From positions 46,676 to 110,675 of the forward strand of contig NMRB01000867.1 of the NCBI GenBank assembly GCA_002633025.1: a stretch of 64,000 nucleotides of DNA, read 5' to 3'. Made by a program: the position numbers and the translations under genes. This DNA is from Notospermus geniculatus (Eukaryota; Nemertea; Pilidiophora; Heteronemertea; Lineidae). Position 1 is the first letter of the stretch; every line of letters begins with the position of its first letter. Below are positions 54,561-64,000 of this stretch, in pieces. Under the pieces are notes generated by a model. That model worked only from the letters and a program-made list of their open reading frames with translations, was not told where the DNA came from and ran no database searches.

Positions 54561-55875
54561 AAAACGACGGGGGAGACGGTGTGTTTTGGCACTTATAGAG
54601 TCAGGAACTGATTGTCAGACGACTTCGCTCCTGAGGATTTTCTTTTTTAGGCCTACACAGTAGAGTAGGGTCAATAGTTGTGTGACCATACATGCAGGTC
54701 TACATGTACATACAACATGCACAGAGATCATGAGTGTACACAAGCTGTAAACTGGTAATATAAACATCGTCGGCCATACTCCTCTTCAAGCAGTATATCT
54801 CTTCATAATGACTTGCTCAACATCTCCTCAAGTAACTCGCTTGGACTAGCTGCAAGGCATCTGAGTCTGAGAATGGTCATAGAAACTGACGCGTTAGCAT
54901 CGTTCTGTGCTGGCCATGACACTTTGCTCACGCAATATACTATCAGTTCCATATTGCTTCGTGGCCATTTCTATGCCAGAAGCGCTTGTCCTTGTACCAC
55001 ATCTCCGGGCTTCCTTTCTTACCACACTGTTTTATTCTCTAAGATTGCTTCGTGATTTACTAAGTTAACAGATTGTAGGGTTCCCAAAAAGTCACACATT
55101 TTTGACTAGCAATAGCTCACCTTCCTTTATATTGAATTTTATGAAAGTTTGCGTTACATCAGATCAGGATGGTTTGCATTGTCTGCACAGTGCACAGTGA
55201 TGTATTTTTTACCTTTTTTCAAAATATGAATCAACACCTGTGCATTATTGAAGGGAAGTAGTTGTAATGCACATAGTAAATGAGTATGGAAAGACCTAGT
55301 GTGTTGGCCTACTGGACATGTAATTGCTGGTTCACATGTACTGTGTACGTACTGCTGTTCTCCTAAGTACTGTACATGTGCACTGTGCATGATTGTGTGT
55401 CAATGGTGTACTGAGTATTTTACTATAGCAATATACTGACATGCACATTCTGCTTTTTTCATGCATGTACCAATGTGTGCAAATGCTGCCTGAGTGTTTT
55501 ACGTGCTGACGAGCCTACTTACATTTACAACCTACTTAGCTGGAATTATGCTGCTATGACACAAGATGTAATTCATTTATTGGCCGCAATACATTGTAGT
55601 TGGTAGCCTAACACCATCTTATGAAAAACACGATCCGACATTCCACCACTCAATTTTCACTTTATTTTCGCACCATTTATGCTATGTGTTATAATTGCTT
55701 GTACAATGTACACCATTCCCCATGTACAGTATTGTAAGTCTCGTCTCTCCGATGGAGTGATACTTTATACTGCTATTAGTGTAGGCGCTGACTGCTAATT
55801 AAATTTGAACAAACCATGTAACTCCTTCACTGCCAGAAGCAATTTGCTTAAAAAAATGTACACGACTATAAAAAC

Positions 55876-56260
55876 TTAGAAAACCTGTCATAGGTATGCT
55901 TTGGAAAGAATTTTGCAATGGATACTTATTTGGTAGGGTTTAGGAGATGTTCGGTCTTTTTAAACATTTTTAAAAAAAGGACTTTTTATGTCACTTTTAT
56001 CAAAAATAGTCCTCTTATCTATTTTTCCTTTTATTCATATCTCTCCCAATGTCAAAGGTACGTGTCAAATTTTTTTTAAAATGTTAAAAAACGAACATCT
56101 CCTAAATCCTACCAAATAACTATCCATTGGAAGCTTGTAGAAAATGCTTCCAATGCGTACCTACGTGACAGGTTTTCTAATTTTTTTACATGAGTTTTTT
56201 TTCTCATAAAATACCTTTGGCATTGGGAGAGATATGAATAAAAGTGACAAGTCCTTTTTA
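55876..56260. mobile_element. Large imperfect foldback
   Basis: TTAGAAAACCTGTCA...TTTGGTAGGGTTTAGGAG at the left is mirrored by CTCCTAAATCCTACCAAA...TGACAGGTTTTCTAA. A second inverted pair, TTCATATCTCTCCCAATG (56034) and CATTGGGAGAGATATGAA (56220), extends it to the right. Confidence 0.7.
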
Positions 56261-56275
56261 CGAACACAATATGGT

Positions 56276-56303
56276 CTGTACATGTACATGTACATGTACA
56301 TGC
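56276..56303. repeat. ACATGT microsatellite
   Basis: TGTACATGTACATGTACATG tract, the longest run of the ACATGTA word that is frequent across this window. Confidence 0.9.
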
Positions 56304-56309
56304 CCCATA

Positions 56310-58490
56310 GCAACCTAAGAGCACCAATCATGTGCATTCTGACAGCGAATACGACATAGCCTGAGGGAAACGTAATAAAACTAACCATGTTAGAGGGAAT
56401 TGGAAAGTACTTGTACTTTAAATTGGCGTATTCGGTAAACTTCTCAGACACTCTCTCAAGAACTGCACTTAATACACTCGTCTGCTGTTGCAAATTAGTC
56501 TTATTCTTAGCATTTTTCTGTCAAGTATCAATAAAATTCGTCGACCAATTTCATAGAGTGTTGAGCACGAAATTTTCTTCAGCCACTTGGAAAATTTTCG
56601 TGATGAAACGCTGCATAGATTTCGTTGGGAAAAATTTTGTGGTCGGAGATGTCAACATGGACTGTGGTGTAAAAATAGTGAGGTTTCGATGGACTACGTT
56701 GTACGGTTTTGGAGACAGCTAAGATAAGAGGTGGAGATTCCTATGTTATTTTTATGTAGCCACTGCAAATGGGCGTAGTGATACAATTAGCTCATATCCA
56801 CTGCATTGACGTAGCAAATAATTATTAGCCTACAGAAATGGGGCCTACAAGGTTGTGATATGGTCACAATAAAACCGTCTCAAAACGTAGAATGCCACTT
56901 TTTCTCGACAGCCGGCGCCACCGCGCCACTCTCCAACCCAGGGACTAACTACGTTGTCGGCGAATTGACCCGATTTACTACGTACATTTCGTAATGCATT
57001 TTTCTAGTTCTAGTTCATGTTGCTGCCGCTAGGTGGCTCCCTCTACGTCGGCAGTCAAATAACGCATTAGAGATCCAATAACGTGCTCCTTTAACTAATT
57101 TTGGTCTCAAACAGATATTGAATAATAATACATGTACATTTTTTCAGCTACATGTATTCACCTGCTAGTAGAAGAAGGTGTAGCCTACGTTGAAAATGTG
57201 ACCTCGACCTTATTGGCCCATTACAGGCACGTAACCAATCCAAAACACACTGGTACTGACGTGATTTTCGTTGTCCTATGAGCTTTTTCTCACTGAACAG
57301 TTTTCGCACTACAAAACGTGGATTCCATCCCGGTTTCTATCAGAATATGATATTTCATATGATCAAGATGAGCCGTCATCCTGCCATGATCCTCGTACAG
57401 AAATAAATGATGTGTCTATGACGTCAGCAGGCACCTCCGTAAGATGATGAATGGTATTTTTGTATTCATCTGACAGATAAGGCTTGAGAGGTAGTTTAGT
57501 GTCAGATACGGTATTAGGCGTCGGACGTCACGACGGTTGGAGAAAAAAATGTCGGCTTGTTGGGCAAGACCCACTGGTTGACTGGTATGAACTGATGGCA
57601 AAGGAGCGTTAGAAGACGGAGTGTCTTTAACTCATCAATTACTAATTTCAGAAAATTTCAATCCCTGCGTGGGGCTTTCCTTCGTGCGGTTAGGACTGCG
57701 CTGTTAACGGAAAAAGCAAGGGTAGGACGTGCTCAAAGAGCTAACGAGAACCGACTTGACATCGATGTTATTCTCTGAAATGCCCCCAGACGAAAAAAAC
57801 ACGTTTCCATGCCGATTTTTTGCCACAAAATGGCAAAAAATGTGTTTTGCCACCAGCAGCCCCCCCCCCGCCCTGAACCAAAATTTTCGCTACAGCAAAA
57901 AATTGATCAGAAAAGGGCCAACGTTTGATGACGCACACAACACTAACAAATCTACAATATTCAATAAAACCAATTCATTGATCTTTGGAGAGCATATTGC
58001 ACCCCCTGGGTCATCGGGTTTTAAATTTTGTGGAAACCTAAACTTCTGCCGATTTTGAACATGATTGTATTCATAATACCATCCATTGGTCGATGATTGT
58101 ATGATCGATAATATGTTTGATGACGTCATCCAGTGACGCAGGGCGATGATTCCGACATGTCTGATGGCAAGGAATTATGTCTAATCATGTTACAGAACAA
58201 TTTTTCTGCTCTGTTTGCAGATTTTGATGGTATAGATGCCCCTGGATCTGTCGGGTTGTATTGATCACTTGTAGAATGTCTCTGCCGCATTCTGGTGAAC
58301 TTTCAGTGAAGCGGACGACCGCAGATGGCAATCGATGATGTTCAGCAATAACACTCCATCTCTGTAACTATACATCAAACATCAAATCATCAGCAATTGC
58401 CGAGATTAGTATATTTTATGTCTACACTGATTCAAGCTCTTTGCTTTTACGTCAGCGGTATTCAGCAACGCCCTTCTCCCTCAGTTCCTC
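56310..58490. other. No gene seen
   Basis: Two long open frames (56387-56722, 57729-58058, plus strand) lack splice, start-context or family support. Confidence 0.4.
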
Positions 58491-58499
58491 CCTTTAAAA

Positions 58500-58990
58500 C
58501 CACTTTGCACAGCAAGAGCAGCAGAAACCTGCTCCCATCAGATTAACCCTACATCCTAGAGTAAGAGCCATCTTACTAATAAATCTTACTATTAATCTTC
58601 TCAGTGGAATTCAGCAACACTCTTTTCATCAGAAGCAGCAGCTCCATCAGATTAACCATGTAGGTTTGAAGAGCCATCAGCAGATTGAAGCAGCTCCCAT
58701 CAGATAAACCCTACATTCCAGAGCATCAGCAGAAGTAGCTCCCATCAGAACCCTATAGGCAAGATAGGCCAGAGCAAGAGCCATCAGGAGAAGCAGCTCA
58801 CATCAGAACCCTATAGGCAAGATAGGCCAGAGCAAAAGCCATCAACAGAAGCAGCTCCGATCAGAACCCTATAGGTAAGATAGGCCAGAGCAAGAGCCAT
58901 CAACAGAAGCAGCTCCCCACCATCAGACTTAACCTATACGCCAGCAAAAGTCAGCAGGCTCCCATCAGATTAGGCAATAGGCCGGAGCAA
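58500..58990. repeat. 58-bp tandem repeat, degenerate
   Basis: Clearest units lie between 58728 and 58925: AGAAGCAGCTCCCATCAGAA, CCCTATAGGCAAGATAGGCC, AGAGCAAGAGCCATCA. Outer copies are shortened and rearranged. Confidence 0.8.
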
Positions 58991-59479
58991 AGCCACCCGT
59001 GAGACACAAATCTACCAAATCAAATTAAGCAGTAGACTAAATCCAACTTTTTGCAATGTGAGTAAGTGTAAGGCAACAGAGAGGAATCAAGAAAAACCAG
59101 TCTCCTAATAAAACCAAGAAGAATGTACTGTTTGAGAAGATGGGGAACATTGATCCAACAAATAAACAGAACACTACTTGAAGTTTCCTGCGAAATGTGA
59201 TGCTGAATTACCTGTGCGAAATACCATGGGTTTATCAACAGGTTGGTAAGAAAGATTCCAATAGCCGCAACTTTACACAAGTGAATGGAACTAAGTTTGT
59301 TTTACAGCCTAACTGGTAATATCACTGATAAACCTGATTTACCCTTGACAGGCCAATGCCTTCAACCTCATAACTGAGTTGGGTATTGTGATGTGGCCTT
59401 GGGCTGAATTGAGGCGTGGGAATCACTGAGGCAGAGAAATCTGTAGGTTTTCCTGAAAAACACTCAGGACCTCTGCATA

Positions 59480-60808
59480 TCAAGCTTCGGTCAGACTAAC
59501 AAATCCATGCTGAGTTGGCTCCATATTCCAGCCCCTGTAACGACGGCTGAGAATAGGAAACTCCCATCCCAAGGATTCAGCACTTCGTGACAAGGCCCAA
59601 ATTCGTTTTTCTGCAAATTAAGCAACAATGCAGTAACAGCTCTTGGTGCCCTCATATAAAGTTAGCTTACAAGGCTTTGACAAGTTGAGGTAAATTAGAC
59701 GCCTGACAACTCCAAGAACATGTTGTTAATCTTTTTGATAATACCAAAAAGATGAGGCACTGTTAGAAATAACAGAAGATTTTACAGAAAATCTGTGCAG
59801 CAGAGTCCCCAGCACTGGATCTGTAAAATTACAGTGTGATCTGTAAAACTACAGACTTAAATAAATGTTAACAGAGACTTGACTGGAGGCTGACCAAATT
59901 ATATTTTCATACTGGTCCCAGAAGGCATCATAATGGGATGTCCAATGGAGTCCAACCAATACAGGAAAACATGAATCATACCATTAAAAAATCATGTAAA
60001 TTTACAGAAAGTGCTGGGGACTCTGCTGCAGGCACTTTCTGTAAAATTACTGCAAATTTACTACTGTAAAATTAATAATTTCTAACAGTGAGTCTTTATC
60101 TATTTTGGATAATACCCATACAAAATAATATCGTAGGCCTATTGGATGTTAAGACAGGCTGAGAGGATACTAACCGTGGTCTGTAAGGAGGTCGGTTTCC
60201 AACATAGGCAGGAGCGGAAAATTTCCTCGTCCTCCGATTCACATTGATGCTGCCGAGGGGCTGAAACATCGTGACACACAGACACAACTTTGGTGTAAGA
60301 AATAAGTTACTGAGCCTCTCACAAGTTTTGAGGGACACAAAGTAAAGAGGTATACATGAAGATCCTGGAGGAAAGGCCTTGTTAGCAGAAGACGTCAGGT
60401 TCCTGAACGAACGTCTCAATCACAAATGTCAGCCGAGATGATAATTGCAGGATATATATTCTTCATTGGCCTCATGCTTTAAATGATAATAGTGTTACTT
60501 TTACTGATAAGAATATACTTAGTTTCCAACAGTGATCCACAGAATTAGAAAAAAGGTAGAAAATTCCCAAACCGCTGGATTTTTTTCTAAATAGAACAAG
60601 ACACAGTTATGAGACAATCCATCGACAATACCCTTCCTTGTGGCATAGCTCCCTGGCTGGCTTCTCTAGTGATTTGTTGGCTGTTGTGAATACTCGTGGG
60701 GAATCGTTACACCACGCAACCTACCGTGATCTGCATGTTTATTGAAACCAAGCCTCTTGATATCACAGGTATATTTCCGCCAATTACGTTGGTCCAGAAC
60801 GTAGCATT
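59480..60808 (-). CDS. Candidate unidentified gene, three exons with good splice sites
   Basis: Minus strand. 60725-60808 (acceptor GGTTTATAG, donor GTAGGT, phase 1 to 1) reads CYVLDQRNWRKYTCDIKRLG then FNKHADHG. 60175-60260 (acceptor TGTTTCAG, donor GTTAGT) reads either NVNRRTRKFSAPAYVGNRPP or, in the frame that joins the previous exon, PRQHQCESEDEEIFRSC. 59480-59610 (acceptor TTAATTTGCAG) reads KRIWALSRSAESLGWEFPIL, SRRYRGWNMEPTQHGFVSLT, EA and stop. The second and third exons do not join in phase, so an exon is missing, perhaps where the MITE at 59758-60090 lies, or the set is not one gene. No family recognised. Confidence 0.33.
59758..60090. mobile_element. MITE with CACTGTTAGAAAT ends
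   Basis: CACTGTTAGAAAT is perfectly mirrored by ATTTCTAACAGTG. The interior carries repeated TTTTACAG / CTGTAAAA and CAGCAGAGTCCCCAGCACT with its inverse near 60010. Confidence 0.85.
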
Positions 60809-61518
60809 CTATAAACCATGAAAGAAATTGGAATTTCACCAACCTAAACAATGTCGACAAAGTACTCAAACACCCGAACATACCCTGAACCGGTAATTTT
60901 TTTCCATTTGTGAGATTTGGCGGCTCAAGGATTTATCAATTTAATTGCTGATCAATGCATCACACCTTGAGGCCAATTAGGAAAATCTTAGTCCTCGGCA
61001 CTGTGTCTGAATAGAGTTTGTTATGTGACAGCAGGAGTATTTTGATACATGTAGGCGCCATATCCATGTACCAGATAAAGGCAATATACTGAAAGCTGAT
61101 ATTAAATATGGAGTGCAATAAGTGTATAACTGGTTGGCATGCAAGAGACAATCTCATTTCACTTAGGTAACACCATGTAACACTTAGTAAATTCACAGCA
61201 AAGTCAACCTAGACGCACGACTCCCATTGAAATTTCGGAAACTTCTCTATCTATCCAAACCGAGAATGACATGTTTATGAACATTCCATTTTGCTTTTGC
61301 ACATTAAGACCTGCAAATCTGCATTGAGTCGAAATTCCACCACCAGACTAAAGAGGAAAGCTTCGTTGTACACTGACACCTTGCTTCAAAAGAGATTATT
61401 CCATGAGAAGATTTGTTAAGAATAGCAATAAAATCCGTGAACTCAGAGTATTAATGGCCAAATCACTCCACGGTAGTTTTCAAAGGCTCCACTTTGGCTG
61501 CAAGCGCGAAAATAGCCC

Positions 61519-61672
61519 TTAGGTTGTCCATCTCTTGAGGACAAGAAAATGCCCCATCAACGCTGGATGACCTTCCTCATGGTAGTGATATGACCAGTGA
61601 TAAGTCATCCTTCCTCTTTCAACCAAAGAATTGAAGAGAACTTCACCTTCGGTCCAACGAAGTTCATGCGTA
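61519..61672 (-). CDS. Candidate terminal exon, unidentified
   Basis: After GAAATTATAG on the minus strand a phase-2 frame reads THELRWTEGEVLFNSLVERG, RMTYHWSYHYHEEGHPALMG, HFLVLKRWTT and stops. His/Tyr/Trp-rich, protein-like composition. No polyadenylation signal close by and no connecting exon found. It could lie upstream of the exons at 60725-60808 only if this stop is intronic. Confidence 0.28.
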
Positions 61673-62080
61673 CTATAATTTCATACAAACCAGCATTTCT
61701 TTTAAGAGCAAAATATCGTAAAACATGCTCCTCCTATTGTACTGTACACATAGGCCGCTCTTTGTAGGCGTCAAGCCCTAACTAAGGAGGAGATAGGGCA
61801 GAGAGTCCGGTCCACCGTAACTGGGTACAGTCATTGCATAGCAAGGTATAGCAGATAACAGGTCAACTCAGGTTGATAACAAAATCCAACATGGCTACCG
61901 TCCATTATAGTATAGATAGTATTTTTTACAAATACTGGAACAAATTCTGATTTTCGGTATGATTATTTTATCAAATAATTTGTAAAATCGATGAGCACAA
62001 GAATCTTGTGCTGGGTTCCAGCCCTTTTCAGAGGTCTTAGCCGAGGAACGATGGTGGCGACCTCTTCAGATTGGTTGATC

Positions 62081-64000
62081 TATCTGCCAGCGTTTCCCAA
62101 ACAATAAGGGGGACACACTCACCCACAGTGGCGGAATAACTCCGTGTCGCGGATGTGGACTCGCAGAGATAAGGTAGCACATACAGCTTTTAGCTCAGAG
62201 ACATCACGGCTCGTAGAGACGATCTCGCGGAGATTTCTGATGCCGTGCTACCAGATTGTGCGGGACGATCTCTTAGGCTCTCTAACGATGTATAGAGCCC
62301 GATCGATTCTCCCGCACTCTTGCGTGATCTGTTCTGAATGGGTTGGTGACATTGATAGTGGCCGTGTTTATTCCGTAAACGCGGCACACTGCATGCAGAG
62401 AAATCTCGAGAACTGACTTTTTCAGCGGGGGATACGGAATATGACAGATGCTGACATATCGATTGTCGACAATAACAACATTGACGTAAAATTCCCGTCA
62501 AAGCAGTGAAGATTGAGAGCTCTGTTTTTTTGCTTTTCAACGGGGGTCATAACGGCGCAGTGTAAACAGCGGCGCCTGTCTTCTCTGGCGTTTTGGGTTC
62601 GATTCTTTCAGTAGTCATTCTTCATGTTTATAGAGATTTGTGGTCCGTAATAGGGTTTTTTCTGCTGCCCGTGAAATTTTCCTTTTATGCACTTGAGACG
62701 AGTGTCCCAATATCACATGCAGGGTGTAATGGTATTATGCCTCATAAAGTGTCCGGACGATGATGGCCTGTGTGATTGTGAAGAGCCCATGAATATCATC
62801 GAATAAAAAATCCCAGTGTATTGGCGCATTAATTATCATAATTCTGAAGTTTTGTGGCTCCTTGTCGCTGATTGGTGCATAGGAAAATGCTGCACCGGTG
62901 AGGCGGATTTCTCCGTATCTGATTGGCCCATACATGATCATCGAATTCAGGCCAAATTGACGGGTGATTGTTTTGTGCGTATCCATATTATATCACTCAA
63001 CTGGCATTTCTGATCTCTGGTGTTGCTACCCTCACAATATCCTCATTCACGGCTTGGAGGAGTATCTCTACCGTAAATAAACAGGCCAGTTAATGTCGGA
63101 GCTGCTGGACACATCGGCTAATATCTCAGTCGGTAGGGCACCCTCAGGCGCGCCGAGTATTCATAACGTCCCACATACGTACATGTGAATAGATCAAAAT
63201 GTGACAGCGGCAACAGCAAAGTGATAATCTTGATTCATTGGTCTGGGACGTCATGAATCGTGTTTCGGCAGAATTTCCCCGGCCTCTCCCTACATTGCAT
63301 TCCACCTGATGTGGGCCCGAATAAATTATTAAAATGATGACATCATGTGATCAGACTGACAAATCATTGCACGTCTCTCAGATCACTTCACGAACTGACC
63401 TCAGACGTGGACTGACGCAATCTCTCATTGGCTGTCAGCTGCGGCGAACGTCAAAGAAAGATCACGTGACTGTCTAGATACAAATGGCGTCGTCTGCAGG
63501 CTATCTGGAATACCTGTCTTCGAGCTCAACACAATAAAGACTGACATTATTCAACATCAAATCCTTTCTACTAAGTTCTTAATCTTTCGTGATTGCTGTG
63601 AACCTTTTCGATGGCAGCTCAGTCGTCCCTGCCTGAATGTAAACAAACCAAACCACGGAGAAAATTAGAAGTAAACATTGTGTGCGATTGAAGCAGTTCG
63701 ACGAGAGTTGTAACCGCGATCAACTAGTCACTTGCAAAATCTCTCGTTTCGCCTAGCATCTAGATCCCAGTCTGGTTTTTATATATTCCCGAGTATGGAA
63801 CAGCATTTGGCTAGATAGTGCCACTGGTTGGTTTTTCTTGATGTAGGGGTATATCAGCTTTCCATAGTAAAAGGCAGTATCTCGTTTAAAAATCAGCGGG
63901 AGCATGTTTGAATATAGTAATAGCTATTCTCGACAATACTGTGTGCTTTGTACTGCAAGATACACATATTCCTTCAGTCGCCCCCCCCCCCCCCCCCCCA
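62081..64000 (+). repeat. About 2-kb duplication, copy 2, reaching window edge
   Basis: Collinear with 45884-47950 and lacking its MITE. It ends in a run of C at the last bases of the window, after which the two copies can no longer be compared. Confidence 0.9.

Noticed and set aside
54399-54611. 70-codon frame beginning MADVFAGCKSR
   Set aside because: It spans two tandem copies of a non-coding repeat containing ATGGCGGA; no splice or polyadenylation support.
63980-64000. Poly-C run at the window end
   Set aside because: Homopolymer that may be a sequencing or assembly end effect; nothing can be inferred from it.

Overview
This is a piece of an animal nuclear genome, not bacterial or viral. 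Genes are split by GT-AG introns, AATAAA signals follow stop codons, and the DNA between genes is packed with short inverted-repeat transposons (MITEs), tRNA-derived SINE-like elements and tandem repeats. The gene set (an intronless LRR-Ig membrane receptor, an EZH-type histone methyltransferase, the cilia protein ODAD4/TTC25 and tandem CD20/MS4A-like four-pass proteins), together with frequent TAGGCCTA and ACATGTA words, suggests a marine invertebrate such as an amphioxus, echinoderm, hemichordate or mollusc. I cannot choose among these. Eight single N characters (5358, 9248, 19214, 32892, 37421, 38687, 41977, 45364) behave like contig joins, and some are flanked by near-identical copies.

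Layout. 0-2 kb: an LRR-Ig receptor on the minus strand. 4-5 kb: SINE-like elements, then a TATA-driven candidate small secreted peptide precursor (minus). 5.6-6.2 kb: the last two exons of an EZH-type gene (plus), separated by an intron made of a 48-bp minisatellite. 7.6-9.2 kb: a candidate exon (plus) and a small unidentified minus-strand gene that is head-to-head with ODAD4. 9.3-19.2 kb: ODAD4, about 17 exons, the best supported gene here, with several MITEs in its introns. 20-21 kb: a satellite array of about 177 bp units. 21.3-30.2 kb: minus-strand exons. The best set is a signal-peptide exon, two look-alike Arg/Gly-rich exons that cannot be joined to each other in frame, and a transmembrane exon. 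32.3-34.9 kb: three CD20/MS4A-like paralogues, two of them truncated at an N. 36-39.4 kb: a duplicated small gene candidate, the second copy frameshifted.

40-48 kb holds MITEs (one nested, with an empty-site partner), a 39-bp minisatellite, a 456-bp duplication around an N, and the first copy of a roughly 2-kb duplication whose second copy runs off the window at 62-64 kb. 48.5-62 kb has no recognised gene. It contains a 290-bp tandem repeat, further MITEs, a 58-bp tandem repeat and several minus-strand candidate exons with good splice signals but no family match.

The recognised genes do not form one pathway: ODAD4 acts in motile cilia, EZH in Polycomb repression, and the LRR-Ig and MS4A-like proteins at membranes. 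Boundaries of ODAD4 and EZH exons come from splice-site phase matching and remembered family sequence. No database search was possible.
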